Below, piece after piece: positions 8,734 to 18,195 of a DNA stretch of 64,000 nt. Positions within the stretch are counted from its first letter, which is position 1, and every line of letters starts with the position of its first letter. Below the pieces are notes generated by a model, which saw only the letters and a list, made by a program, of their open reading frames with translations, was not told the DNA's origin and did no database searches. The stretch lies in the NCBI GenBank assembly GCA_044371005.1, contig JBILUL010000001.1, forward strand, positions 1-64,000, written 5' to 3'. A program made the position numbers and the translations under genes. The DNA comes from UBA2402 sp044371005 (GTDB taxonomy: Bacteria > Planctomycetota > Phycisphaerae > Phycisphaerales > UBA1924).

Positions 8734-9117
8734 TCAGTGCCTGAAGGCAACGGCGGCAAGCTGGACGAGGGCCACGATGACGGGCACCATCGACATCGCG
8801 ACCACGCACGCCGCGAAGGTCTGCCCGTATTGCGGCTTTCGGCGCCCGATGATTTCGATGATGATGATCACCGGAACGATGCTGGCGCACTTGAGCCCGA
8901 TGGCGCCCCAGAGGCCGAACTTGCCGATCACCCAGTCGGCGAAGGTGTTGAGCTCCGCGGCGTAGTACTCAGTCTCCTTGAACTTGAAGAGAATGGTGTG
9001 CGTCAGCATGATGTCCAGCGCGGACAACAGCACCAGCCAGCAGTAGTGGTTGGGGTACAGCACGGGCCTTTTGATGACCTTGTCCGTCGTCGAGCTGAGA
9101 ACATCCTTTGTGCTCAT
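8734..9117 (-). CDS. Small membrane protein, DUF5658-like
   Basis: 127 residues, ATG 9117. Three hydrophobic stretches are visible (about residues 26-44, 68-88 and 98-123) with LLSALDIMLTHTIL in the first and WVIGKFGLWGAIGLKC in the middle. The spacing and the Asp in the first helix resemble the DUF5658 family of small integral membrane proteins of unknown function. The gene is convergent with the aldehyde dehydrogenase (20 bp between stops) and lies 51 bp downstream of the stop of the VirD4-like gene... on the same strand its start faces that gene's 3' end, so co-transcription from the VirD4-like gene is possible. No function can be assigned. Confidence 0.7.
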   Translation of the reverse strand: MSTKDVLSSTTDKVIKRPVLYPNHYCWLVLLSALDIMLTHTILFKFKETEYYAAELNTFADWVIGKFGLWGAIGLKCASIVPVIIIIEIIGRRKPQYGQTFAACVVAMSMVPVIVALVQLAAVAFRH

Positions 9118-9168
9118 GGCCAGTACGCGGCGGGAGTGCTCAAGGGTGGGGCGGTTCGGTGGGCTGCC

Positions 9169-10536
9169 TCACATCGTACAACCCGGGTCTGATCCGGGCA
9201 TGGGCCCGCGCGGATTGTTCAGGTAGCGGGGGTTGGGATCGAACATGCCCCGGAACAGCCGATGGGTTCGGTAATCGATCCGGGCGAGCGTGGTCGGATC
9301 CTGCCCGTTCGCCGTAAGCAGGAGCCTGCCCCCGCCCAGGTCTTCCAGCGTCTTGCGTGGGACTTCCAGCAGATTCGCCATGGCCGCCAGACTCGGGCGG
9401 GCCAGACCGAACGTCTGAATCGCCGCGCTGTTCTCAACCATCGATCGCCACGTCGTCGTGTAGCATGCCGAGAGCTGTTCGAGCGACTGCCAGAATGTCC
9501 AGATGTTGACGCCCACTCCCCGCAGATAGGCATACATCGACGGAAGCTGCTCGAGCGTCCCCATCTGCGCCGTCTCATCGATCAGCAGCAGCGTCCGCCG
9601 CTGCGGGATGCGGGTCCTTGAACTGAGTACGCTCATGATCGCGCTCACCCACATCCGCATCAGGCCCTTGTACGCCGTCAGGCGGTTGAACGGGAGCACG
9701 ATGAAGATCGAGAGGGGCGCTTCACCTGCGAGCAGGTCGGCGACACGAAACGACGAAGGGTGGAGACACTTGCGGACCGCCCCTGACTGGAACGGATGAA
9801 GCATCTGCCGCATCGTCGAAAGCACGCACGAGCGCGTGCCTGCTGAGCTCCCTTCGGGGATGCTCAGATACTCCCTGTATCGCATCGACGCAAACTCGTT
9901 GTGCACCGCACCCTTGTCCAGACGCACCGCAAGGTCGTAATCGAGCTCCCCCGCGCCGGCCACTTCCACCACGTGATTGAGCGTGCGCTCGTGCTCGAAC
10001 TCCGAGCCGCCGGCATCAGCCAGCAGCCCCGCCAGCAGCGCTCGCGACGTGGTCGTCCAGTAGGTGTCCCGCGTCGATTCATGGCCGATTCCGAGCAGGG
10101 AAGCCAGCGTCTCCGCCGCTTCCTCGGGCCCGGTGCCGCTCAGGAGCATCATGTCCATCGGATTCATGCTGTCCGTGCTCGCAGACGTTGTGTTGAACGG
10201 ATCAATGACCACCACCTGGTCGCCAATCTCGCGGCGACGTCGAGCGCACACACTGGTGATCTCCCCGCTCACATCCAGCACAATCAACTGCCCATCGTGC
10301 ATCAGCGCATTTGGAATCAGCGCCCCCACACCCTTGCCGGTTCCGGTGCCCGCAATCGTGATGCAGTGCCCCTCGCCCTTGCATCGAATCAACTTGCGCC
10401 ACGGCATGCGCTGCGTTTGCGCAAACCCGAACGGCGGCGAGGTAGGCACCTGTTCACCCATCAGACGCCCGGGGTCGCGGATCCGGCCACGCGAGGGCTC
10501 GGGTCGGTCCGACGGTTGCTTCTTCGTCATCTCCAT
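9169..10536 (-). CDS. VirD4/TraG-like type IV coupling ATPase lacking the membrane domain
   Basis: 455 residues; ATG 10536 and ATG 10530 are both possible starts, preceded by GGAG-like repeats. Walker A is TIAGTGTGKGVGALIPN, then VLDVSGEIT, VIDPFNTTSAS and NPMDMM, and Walker B is LLLIDETAQMG, followed by TFWQSLEQL. This is the order seen in TraG/VirD4 coupling proteins that feed DNA-protein substrates to conjugative pores. The usual two N-terminal transmembrane helices are missing: the protein begins with a charged, disordered ~45-residue stretch and then the ATPase. No relaxase, other T4SS component or mobility gene is visible within the window. It is divergent from an unrecognised gene (277 bp apart). 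Confidence 0.85.
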   Translation of the reverse strand: MEMTKKQPSDRPEPSRGRIRDPGRLMGEQVPTSPPFGFAQTQRMPWRKLIRCKGEGHCITIAGTGTGKGVGALIPNALMHDGQLIVLDVSGEITSVCARRRREIGDQVVVIDPFNTTSASTDSMNPMDMMLLSGTGPEEAAETLASLLGIGHESTRDTYWTTTSRALLAGLLADAGGSEFEHERTLNHVVEVAGAGELDYDLAVRLDKGAVHNEFASMRYREYLSIPEGSSAGTRSCVLSTMRQMLHPFQSGAVRKCLHPSSFRVADLLAGEAPLSIFIVLPFNRLTAYKGLMRMWVSAIMSVLSSRTRIPQRRTLLLIDETAQMGTLEQLPSMYAYLRGVGVNIWTFWQSLEQLSACYTTTWRSMVENSAAIQTFGLARPSLAAMANLLEVPRKTLEDLGGGRLLLTANGQDPTTLARIDYRTHRLFRGMFDPNPRYLNNPRGPMPGSDPGCTM

Positions 10537-10813
10537 GCTCCATGACACACGCAATCGCCGCGGACGCGGCATCACGGCACGAGCAGATTACCGCACGCAG
10601 CACGGTGCGCCAATGGCAATTCCGTCAGGAAAACGCTCCACAGCGTGAAATGGCTGCAGGACGGTGCGTCCTGCCATGGCTTGGCGATGTTTCCTGATGC
10701 AGATCACAGGGTGAATCGAGTGAATGATGCTCGCGGATGTGCCGAAACGAAAGTAACGGGCGCAGTGATGAGCGCGTATGGTTGATCAACGAGGCATCAG
10801 GGAGAGCATTCAC
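10537..10813. other. Divergent intergenic region, no gene seen
   Basis: 277 bp between the VirD4-like gene and the unrecognised gene at 10814. GGGAGAG at 10800-10806 is the ribosome binding site of the latter. I see no RNA gene or repeat here; promoters for both genes must lie inside. Confidence 0.4.
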
Positions 10814-12340
10814 ATGGCATCTCGGGAAGTTCGTCGTCGCACAGCGAAGGAGCCTTCGGCAGTACGCGGCGGGTCGGGCAGCATCATCGGGCTCAGGCTC
10901 GGTGCACTGGACTTCATGCGCGCCACCGAACAGACCGCGGTCCTCATGTCGCCCGCCGCGGGTCGGAAACTGCACGCACCCACCCAGAGCCAGCTGGCCA
11001 TCCGCTCCATCGGCGCTTTCCTGCGAAGCGGCTTCTATCGAACGCGATTGGTTGCCTACGACCATCAGAGCGGCAAGGGAGAATCCTTCAAGCTCTGGCA
11101 GTCGCTGGGGTTCTTCGCGCGTCCCCGCGGCGGCATCGATGGTCCCATCGAAGCGCCCTGTCTCGAAGGCCCCATCGAGGGAAGCATCGTTCGCCCGGTC
11201 ACCGGCAGCGAGTACTTCCATATCTCACGGGGTGAACAGCTTCCCTACGGCCCGGAAGACCACATGAGCCTCGATGTCTGCGTCTGTCCCGTCGATGGCC
11301 AGCGAGCGCTCTCGCAGGGCTTGTCGGGGGGCAGCGCCGTCGTCCTCGCGGCGGGCAATCCCGGTGTTTTCTGCGGCCACGAACTCCCCGATCCCGCACC
11401 CGACGGAACCGACACCCGCACCAACGTCCCGACGCGGCCGATTCGCTACGACCAGGCCTATTTCGTCGTCGTGATGGCGCCCCACGTCTGGTCCCGCTTC
11501 CAGAAAGCGCACTGGCCCGGCCTCAAGCCATCATCGCCCCCGACCGGCCCGTATGCGGATTCCTTCTGCGTCCCCTCGCTGCGGGGTGCGATGGATGGCA
11601 CGCTGCCCGGCGCCGCCGGGTCGGGCGAACGACTCAACAGGGGCGACAGCTTCCGCGCCGGCGTCGAGATGATCGTGTCCAACCACGCCATCGAGTCAGG
11701 ATTCCGCGATGACGACATTGCGCTCCTCGATGAGGATCATCTCAAGATCTGGGACGCGGCGGTGAGCGCGCGTCGCGCATGCCGACTCTTCCCGGGGTCG
11801 TCGGTCGCGCTCGCAATCGCCGCGATGCGGGCCGAATATGGCTTTGCCGCGATGATGGGCGTCACCGAGCATGTGCAGGTCTGTCAGATTGCGGTCGCCT
11901 GCCGCGCTCTTGGCGGGGGACTGATCGCATTCCCGGTGACCAGGGAACGCCGCGACAACGGCAACTCCTCGAACCTGATCTTCCAGAGCCCCGTGGGTGT
12001 GCTGCACACCTGGTTCGCACGCCGCGATGATTGCGTGCTCTCCTGCTCGGGAATCAGTGCCCACTGCATCTTCAGCGGCGTCCACCAGCCAAGCGGCCCC
12101 AAGACGCACCGCCAGTTCGTCGAAACGGTCTGTCTGAGCGCACGCACGAAGTCGTACCGCATGCTCCTGCACGAGATCGACATGAGCGGCACGCGATGGT
12201 GCTCGATGCCGGTCGTGCCCGATGGCGGCGCTGATGAGTGGCGCATCGGCAACCAGATCTACCACGATTACGAGGCCGCCATCGAGAACGCCCTTCAGGG
12301 CGACCGCATGCAGCAGTTGCGTGAGATTAAGCGACACTGA
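10814..12340 (+). CDS. Unrecognised 508-residue protein, divergent from the VirD4-like ATPase
   Basis: 508 residues from ATG 10814, chosen because GGGAGAG lies 8 bases upstream; an in-frame ATG at 10778 has no such site. The coding quality is high (strong third-position GC, no frame breaks) so the gene is real. I recognise no family. Visible points: no signal peptide or long membrane helix; a Cys-rich character (VCVCPVDG, ACRLFPG, CVLSCSGISAHCIFSG); a LFPGSSVALAIAAMRAEYGF helix; and a segment near the end, QIYHDYEAAIENAL. The split structure suggests two domains. Its divergent pairing with a soluble VirD4-like ATPase could mean a shared job, but nothing in the sequence proves it. Confidence 0.7.
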   Translation: MASREVRRRTAKEPSAVRGGSGSIIGLRLGALDFMRATEQTAVLMSPAAGRKLHAPTQSQLAIRSIGAFLRSGFYRTRLVAYDHQSGKGESFKLWQSLGFFARPRGGIDGPIEAPCLEGPIEGSIVRPVTGSEYFHISRGEQLPYGPEDHMSLDVCVCPVDGQRALSQGLSGGSAVVLAAGNPGVFCGHELPDPAPDGTDTRTNVPTRPIRYDQAYFVVVMAPHVWSRFQKAHWPGLKPSSPPTGPYADSFCVPSLRGAMDGTLPGAAGSGERLNRGDSFRAGVEMIVSNHAIESGFRDDDIALLDEDHLKIWDAAVSARRACRLFPGSSVALAIAAMRAEYGFAAMMGVTEHVQVCQIAVACRALGGGLIAFPVTRERRDNGNSSNLIFQSPVGVLHTWFARRDDCVLSCSGISAHCIFSGVHQPSGPKTHRQFVETVCLSARTKSYRMLLHEIDMSGTRWCSMPVVPDGGADEWRIGNQIYHDYEAAIENALQGDRMQQLREIKRH

Positions 12341-12389
12341 TCGCTCACCACGCGGTCGGCCGATGCCGCCGAACGCACGGGCGCAAGAA

Positions 12390-12416
12390 AACGCCGCGGC
12401 CAGTGGCCGCGGCGTT
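12390..12416. terminator. Bidirectional intrinsic terminator hairpin
   Basis: A perfect 13-bp stem, AACGCCGCGGCCA / TGGCCGCGGCGTT, with a single central base lies between the convergent stops at 12340 and 12448. A-rich bases (12386-12391) on the left give a short U tract for the minus-strand gene. It can terminate both genes. Confidence 0.7.
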
Positions 12417-12447
12417 GATCGGCGATCATGTGTTGGCGGCCTCTTGT

Positions 12448-13668
12448 TCAGGCAAGCTGCGGAGCCAGTCCCACCTGCGTGGACCCAGTCCTGACCGTCG
12501 CTCCGCCGCTCTTGGCGACGGTGCGGTAGAGATTCTCGTACTGACCGATCAGGCGATCCTCGGCGTAGGTCTCAAAGACCCACGGACGGGCCCGTTCGCC
12601 CATCTGCGACAGTGCCGCGCGATCGCTCAGGAGGTTCTTGACGGTCGCCGCGATCTTCGATGCGTCCTGATCGACGATCGTGGCTGCACCGCTGGCTTCC
12701 ACATCACGCCAGATGTCAACACCCTTGGTCGTCACGATCGGAACGCCGCACGACATCGCCTCGATGAGCACCAGACCGAAGTTCTCCTGACTGGTGGGCA
12801 GCACGAACGCATCGGCATTGCGGTAGAGGCTCAGCTTGTCATCGCCGGTCACCTGACCGACAAAATGCACCTTGTTCGAGACGCCAAGCTCGCTCGCCAG
12901 CGTCTTGAGGCTGTTCACATACGCCTCATCGCCGGTTCCGGCGAGAACGAACTTGCCCGGCACGCCCTGGGCCGCCAGCTCCGCCGCGGCACGGATGAGG
13001 TGCTCGCACCCCTTCTTATAGTGAATGCGGCTCAGGAACAGGATCATCGGCTCACCATCGGCGAGCATCGGGAACTTCTTCTGCGCCACTTCCTTCGAAG
13101 GCAGGTGCCGGTAGGGCTCAAGATCCATGAGGTAGGGAATGATCGCCGGCGTTCCCTTGGGGAACCACTTGCGGCTCTGATCAAGCTCGGCCTGAGCGGT
13201 CGAGTGCACGCGGGCTGCCTTCTCCAGCATCGTCCGGCCACCGGCATTCATGAATGCCCGCTTCTTGAAGTTGCGCTGCTCCATCGACCAGTCATCGAGC
13301 ATGCCATGCAGGCTGACGACATAGGGCACGCCCATCTGCCGCGCTGCCGCCGCGATCTGCATCGTCGACACGCTCCATACGCAGTGCAGGTGCAGCACAT
13401 CCGCCTTCGCCAGGTGCGAACGGATCTCGCGAAGCTGTGAAGGACCGAAGAGCTTGCCAAGCAGAGCCGGCCGACCCAGACGCGTCACGTTCGGAAGCTC
13501 GCTGCCATCGTGTTCATTCAGCCACGCCTGCGGCGTGTCCGTCGTATCCAGCGTCAGAATGCGACTGGCGTGTCCTTCGGCCGCCATCACGCGGCTTGCA
13601 TCCAGCACGAAACGGGGGACTCCACCCATCCGCGAGTCCGTGCTTTCGACATAGTGAAGGATGTTCAT
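12448..13668 (-). CDS. Glycosyltransferase family 4 (GT-B fold)
   Basis: 406 residues from ATG 13668; the frame stays open upstream but the conserved N-terminus starts here (MNILHYVES, GGVPRFVLDASR). The acceptor domain includes DVLHLHCVWS and VSLHGMLDDW; the donor domain has ILFLSRIHYKKGCEHLI and the E-x7-E motif in SQENFGLVLIEAMSCGVP, followed by VDIWRDVE. These are retaining GT4 features for a nucleotide-sugar donor. A cytosolic role in assembling an exopolysaccharide, O-antigen or glycan is likely; acceptor and sugar are unknown. The gene stands alone, convergent with 10814-12340 across a hairpin terminator. GAGG lies about 8 bases before the start as a weak ribosome binding site. Confidence 0.88.
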   Translation of the reverse strand: MNILHYVESTDSRMGGVPRFVLDASRVMAAEGHASRILTLDTTDTPQAWLNEHDGSELPNVTRLGRPALLGKLFGPSQLREIRSHLAKADVLHLHCVWSVSTMQIAAAARQMGVPYVVSLHGMLDDWSMEQRNFKKRAFMNAGGRTMLEKAARVHSTAQAELDQSRKWFPKGTPAIIPYLMDLEPYRHLPSKEVAQKKFPMLADGEPMILFLSRIHYKKGCEHLIRAAAELAAQGVPGKFVLAGTGDEAYVNSLKTLASELGVSNKVHFVGQVTGDDKLSLYRNADAFVLPTSQENFGLVLIEAMSCGVPIVTTKGVDIWRDVEASGAATIVDQDASKIAATVKNLLSDRAALSQMGERARPWVFETYAEDRLIGQYENLYRTVAKSGGATVRTGSTQVGLAPQLA

Positions 13669-14250
13669 TGTCTTGGCCTCGATCTCAAAGTCGGGCACGT
13701 AGATACCGCGCCGCGCTCTCCGAGCGCGTTTGCCGCAGGTCTCACATGCCACAGCTATCTCCGGGCTGCCCACTCGCAGCCGTCAGAAGAGAACATGCCA
13801 CAGGAATTGGGTTGTGCCAACCGTTTGGCGCGATTATTCCGAAGAAAGCGCAAAACCCGATCGCACCGGCCTTCCGGCTTGGACCGTCGGTAGCACCCGC
13901 GAGGCCGCGCAGACCGCACGATCGGTACGGTCGATGCCGAACACAACACAAATATCCACGGTCCAGCTGGTTCAGGTCCCGAAACGCTCAGGAGGATCCG
14001 ATCGGAACCCAACCCCGCCTTTCCAGGTTCACACAAGGCTTCATCGCCACCGGCTGCTGGCCTGAATTTGGTTGGCAGCGGCACGAAGATCGAGTATTCT
14101 CAAGTGCTGGTCGCATGATTTCGGAGTGGAGAAACCCCGTCATGCAATGTGAAGCGGCTTGAGCCAAAGCGAGCTCGGGGTGCGCCCGTTCGCGGCGGTA
14201 TGCCATGCGGGCCGATGGTCTTGTTCGGATTGTGTTCGTTGGAATGAAAC
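13669..14250. other. Long intergenic region, nothing recognised
   Basis: 582 bp between divergent genes. Composition is slightly lower in GC than the flanks and no frame shows coding bias. It should hold promoters for the GT4 gene and the 1294-residue exported protein. No RNA gene, dyad or repeat family found elsewhere in the window was seen here. Confidence 0.4.
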
Positions 14251-17200
14251 ATGAGAAACTCTGTCCATAGCCGTGTTCTGATCGCGTCCCTGGTGGGTGT
14301 GTGCGGCAGTGCGTTGGCGCAGCCCGTCACCGTCAGCAGCCCGCTGACCATCAATCCCGGCGACACGACCATTCTGGGAGTTCCGCTCGCCACCGCCCAG
14401 ATCACGGTGCAGGGCACCGCGCTCACGGTCAACGGTCGCCACTCCATCGCGTCGCTCGCGCTGGTGCGCAGCGGCGCGGCCGCGGCAACGCTGAACCACA
14501 CGCCCGCCCAGAGTTTCACCTACGCACCCGGCGATGTCGTCAACGGCATGCACCTGATCGTTTCTGGCGATGTCGTGATCCAGGGAACCGTCGGAGGAGT
14601 GGCCAGCTCCATCAACGTGTCGGGCCGCGGCTTTGCGGGTGGTGCGGGGCCCGGTGCTGGGCAAGCCAGCAGCGATGGCGGCTTTGGCGGCACTGGCGGC
14701 GGCCACGGCGGTGATGGCACTTCCTCCTCCGTCTTCGCAGGTGGTCAGGGCTACGGCTCCATCACTGCGCCGGCAGATCTGGGCAGTGGTGGCGGCGCCT
14801 ACTTCTCCAATGTCGGCGGTGCCGGCGGCGGCTGCGTGCGCCTCGATGTGGGCGGCACGCTCACCGTTGACGGGTCCATCGTGGCCAGTGGCATCGCCGG
14901 AGCAACGACCGCTGGATTCGGAGCTGGTGGCTCGATCTTCATCACAGCATCAGCATTCGCAGGTTCGGGAACGCTCACTGCCTCCGGGGGCGGCGCGACC
15001 AACGCCTGGGGCGGCGGCGGCGGCGGTCGCGTGGCCGTGGTCGCCGGCGCGTCCACGTTCTTGGGGGCGATGAACGCCGCGGGCGGCGTGGTGAGCTTCG
15101 GCACGCCAACCAAGGGCGGTGCAGGCACCGTCTACTACAAGCCTTCCACCAGTGCTCCCGCTACGTTCACACTCGACAACGGGACCGGCGCGTTGGGTGC
15201 TCCCACCCGCATCACCACCAATCTGGATGGGCTCTCCCTCACGATCACAGACGGTGCCAATGCCATCTGCACCGTTGAACAGTCATTGCTGACCGACATC
15301 AGCATCAGCGGCAGTTCACGCCTTCAACTCACAGGCTCGGGGAACGTGGTAGCGGGCAATTTCGTCATGGGGCTTGGGACAGTGCTGGCCGGAACTCTGA
15401 TGTCTCCGATCGGCCTGGAGGTGGGTGGCGACTTCACGGTGACCGCAGGCTCCACCGTGAGCGTCTCGGGGCTTGGCGATTCTGCGGGGCCCGGCGCAGG
15501 CCAGCCCAGCACCACATCATCCACCGGTGGAACTGGCGGTGCTCATGGCGGCACCGGCGCGTCATCAGGCATCTTCGCCGGCGGCACACCCTACGGGAGC
15601 ATCACCCAGCCCACCGATCTGGGCAGCGGCGGGGGTGCGTTCGTGGGCAATGCCGCTGGCCGCGGCGGCGGCGCCTTGCGTCTCAATGTCGGCGGCGTCT
15701 TCACGATGAACGGAACACTCGCAGCCGACGGCGCGGCGGGTACGTCCTCCGCCGGTTGCGGCTCGGGCGGTTCCATCTGGATCACTACCGCCACGCTTGC
15801 CGGCAACGGCACCATCCGCGCCAACGGCGGCGAAGGCACGAACTGGGGTGGCGGCGGTGGCGGCCGCATCGCGGTCTCTTACGATGCGTCCACGTTTTCC
15901 GGCTCACTGGTGGCCCGTGGCGGCGTCACCAACAACTCCTTTCCAACCCGCGGCGGTGCGGGCACGGTGTACGTCAAACCCAGTACCGCACCATTCGGCT
16001 CGCTCACGGTCGACAACGCTACAAGCACCATCTCCGCACCGACCCCGATTGCTGAGAATCTCTCATTCAGCAGCGTGACACTTCGCAATGGCGCTCGCGT
16101 GCACATGACGGTGCCGCAGACAATCACAGGCTCCGTGGCGGCCACAGGTTCGACGCGTCTTGAGATGGCCGGCACCAACTCCATCGCTGGCGATCTCGTG
16201 CTCGGTCCCAGCACCGGCAACACGCTGGCACATCCCGCAGCACAACCGCTGGAACTGCATGTTCAGGGCAGCGTGTCCATCGCCTCGGGCAGTTCAATGA
16301 ACCTCAATGGCCTGGGATATTCTGGCGCGAGTGGTCCGGGAGCGGGGCAGTCGAGCACGACCGGTTCGACCGGCGGCGCTGGCGGCGGCCATGCCGGCTT
16401 TGGCGCCTCGTCGGGTGTGTTTGCAGGCGGAGTGCCGTACGGATCGTTGTTCCTGCCGACCGACATGGGCAGCGGCGGCGGCCAGTATGTCAGTAATTCC
16501 GCCGGGTCCGGTGGCGGCGCGCTGCGACTCACGGTCGGTGGCACGCTCACGAACAATGGCACCATCAGCGCCAACGGCGCAGGGTTGTCGAACTCAAGCG
16601 GCGCCGGTGCTGGCGGATCCATCCTCATCTTCACGCCCACGCTGACGGGCTCGGGTCTGATTTCCTGCAACGGCGGATCCAACTCGGCCTCTTCATGGGG
16701 CGGTGGATCGGGCGGACGCATCGCCATCTATGCCGACACGTCGTCCTACACCGGCACCTTTGCAACCGAAGGCGGAATCAGTAGCGCCAGCGTCGAAGGC
16801 CGCGGCGCGGTGGGAACGCTCATCATCCAGCAACCCGCCGACGCGCACCCGGCACTCATCGTCGCCACGACCGCGGCGGCTTCCGTCGCGCCGACCATTC
16901 TCAGTGAACCTGCCACCTTCAAATCACTGCGGGTGTCCGAGGCAGCACTCCTGAGGTCCACATCACCCCAGACGATCAACGGGTCCGTCTCGGTACTCTC
17001 CGCCGCCCGCCTTGAGATCTTCGGTGACTGGCAGGTTGGCGGCGATGTCCTCGTCAGCGGCAGCGGCTCAAGGATTCAGCACGCCCGACTCTCGCCCGCA
17101 TCGCTCACTGTTCTTGGCAACATGACGATCGCAGCCGGGAGCCTCTTCAATGCAGCTGGACTTGGCCACCCAAGCCCCCAGGGGCCAGGCGCAGGTCAGA

Positions 17201-18135
17201 GCAGCACCACCGGCACCACCGGAGGCGCAGGCGGCGGCCACGGCGGTCGCGGCGCCAACGCAGGCGTGTTCCTCGGAGGCCAGCCCTATGGCGATCCCCT
17301 TCGCCCAACCGACTTCGGCAGCGGCGGCGGAAAGATCCTGTCCAGCTTCGGAGGCAGCGGCGGCGGACTCGTCCGGCTCTCGGTCAGCCAGGTCCTCACC
17401 GTCGACGGAACCATCACCGCCGATGGCACCAGCACTTCGAACTCGGCAGGATCCGGCTCCGGCGGCAGCGTCTACATCAACGCCGGACAACTGGCAGGCA
17501 CCGGCCTCATCACCGCCAATGGAGGCAACCCGGGCAATGGCGTCTGGGGTGCGGGCGGCGGCGGTCGCATCGCCATCTCCACATGCACCAACACCTTTCC
17601 GCCAGCCAACGTTCGCGCCAACGCGGGCGTTGGCGGCAGCGCCGCCGCGGCCGCGGGCACGATTCACTATGGCGCTTCAGGCGTGATCATCACGCAGCAG
17701 CCCGTTGGCGGACGAGGTTCATCGGGGTCGTTCCTTCAGATGAATGTCGTTGCTTCGGGCACTTCGGCGTTGACGTACCAGTGGCGTCGCGAAGTGTCGC
17801 CGGGCAACTATGTGCCGCTCAGTGAAGGGCAGGACAACGTCTTCTACAACGTGGACACCGACACGCTCTTCGTGCTCTCACTCAACTGCACGCTCGGCGG
17901 CAACTACGACTGTCTCATCTGCGATACCTGCGGCTGCTTCCCGAGCAACCCGGCGATCATCGAAGTCGATCCCGTCGGTGACTACAACCTCGACGGCGGC
18001 GTCGATGGCTCCGACATCGACGCATTCTTCCTCGATTGGGAAGCAGGCGAAGGCCGCGCCGATGTGAACTTCGACGGCGGTGTCGATGGTTCCGACGTCT
18101 CTGCCTTCTTCTTCAGCTGGGAACGCGGCTGCTGA
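14251..18135 (+). CDS. Giant Gly-rich exported repeat protein with Ig-like segment and GC-type dockerin tail
   Basis: 1294 residues, ATG 14251, signal peptide MRNSVHSRVLIASLVGVCGSALAQ. The body is four repeats of about 280 residues. Each has a Gly-rich block GPGAGQxS...TGG.GG.HGG followed by (V/I)FxGGxPYG, a (T/A)D(L/M/F)GSGGG strand, a GGGxxRLxVG strand, then (D/N)GxIxA(D/N)G, a GSGGS(I/V) strand and WGGGxGGR(I/V)A(V/I). GPGAGQ blocks begin near 14647, 15487, 16333 and 17182. A beta-solenoid or layered-sheet fold is plausible. Near the C-terminus TYQWRRE within ITQQPVGG...Y resembles an Ig-like domain, with a Cys cluster CLICDTCGC, then two dockerin-like loops and a terminal RGC. Probably a surface or extracellular structural protein; no enzymatic motif seen. 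Confidence 0.85.
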   Translation: MRNSVHSRVLIASLVGVCGSALAQPVTVSSPLTINPGDTTILGVPLATAQITVQGTALTVNGRHSIASLALVRSGAAAATLNHTPAQSFTYAPGDVVNGMHLIVSGDVVIQGTVGGVASSINVSGRGFAGGAGPGAGQASSDGGFGGTGGGHGGDGTSSSVFAGGQGYGSITAPADLGSGGGAYFSNVGGAGGGCVRLDVGGTLTVDGSIVASGIAGATTAGFGAGGSIFITASAFAGSGTLTASGGGATNAWGGGGGGRVAVVAGASTFLGAMNAAGGVVSFGTPTKGGAGTVYYKPSTSAPATFTLDNGTGALGAPTRITTNLDGLSLTITDGANAICTVEQSLLTDISISGSSRLQLTGSGNVVAGNFVMGLGTVLAGTLMSPIGLEVGGDFTVTAGSTVSVSGLGDSAGPGAGQPSTTSSTGGTGGAHGGTGASSGIFAGGTPYGSITQPTDLGSGGGAFVGNAAGRGGGALRLNVGGVFTMNGTLAADGAAGTSSAGCGSGGSIWITTATLAGNGTIRANGGEGTNWGGGGGGRIAVSYDASTFSGSLVARGGVTNNSFPTRGGAGTVYVKPSTAPFGSLTVDNATSTISAPTPIAENLSFSSVTLRNGARVHMTVPQTITGSVAATGSTRLEMAGTNSIAGDLVLGPSTGNTLAHPAAQPLELHVQGSVSIASGSSMNLNGLGYSGASGPGAGQSSTTGSTGGAGGGHAGFGASSGVFAGGVPYGSLFLPTDMGSGGGQYVSNSAGSGGGALRLTVGGTLTNNGTISANGAGLSNSSGAGAGGSILIFTPTLTGSGLISCNGGSNSASSWGGGSGGRIAIYADTSSYTGTFATEGGISSASVEGRGAVGTLIIQQPADAHPALIVATTAAASVAPTILSEPATFKSLRVSEAALLRSTSPQTINGSVSVLSAARLEIFGDWQVGGDVLVSGSGSRIQHARLSPASLTVLGNMTIAAGSLFNAAGLGHPSPQGPGAGQSSTTGTTGGAGGGHGGRGANAGVFLGGQPYGDPLRPTDFGSGGGKILSSFGGSGGGLVRLSVSQVLTVDGTITADGTSTSNSAGSGSGGSVYINAGQLAGTGLITANGGNPGNGVWGAGGGGRIAISTCTNTFPPANVRANAGVGGSAAAAAGTIHYGASGVIITQQPVGGRGSSGSFLQMNVVASGTSALTYQWRREVSPGNYVPLSEGQDNVFYNVDTDTLFVLSLNCTLGGNYDCLICDTCGCFPSNPAIIEVDPVGDYNLDGGVDGSDIDAFFLDWEAGEGRADVNFDGGVDGSDVSAFFFSWERGC
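14647..17580 (+). repeat. Four in-frame repeats of ~840-849 bp coding for Gly-rich units
   Basis: Repeat anchor GPGAGQ occurs near 14647, 15487, 16333 and 17182, so the spacings are about 840, 846 and 849 bp. The third and fourth units are closest to each other (GPGAGQSSTTG). The DNA copies have diverged, which argues against recent duplication. Confidence 0.75.
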
Positions 18136-18166
18136 GGCACACCTGCTTGCCAGTGCGCAAAAACAA

Positions 18167-18195
18167 GGGCTCCGGCGTTATTCACGCCGGAGCCC
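18167..18195 (+). terminator. Hairpin after the Gly-rich repeat protein gene
   Basis: A 12-bp perfect stem GGGCTCCGGCGT / ACGCCGGAGCCC with a 5-nt loop starts 31 bases after the stop. The T tract after it is poor, so termination efficiency is uncertain. Confidence 0.5.
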
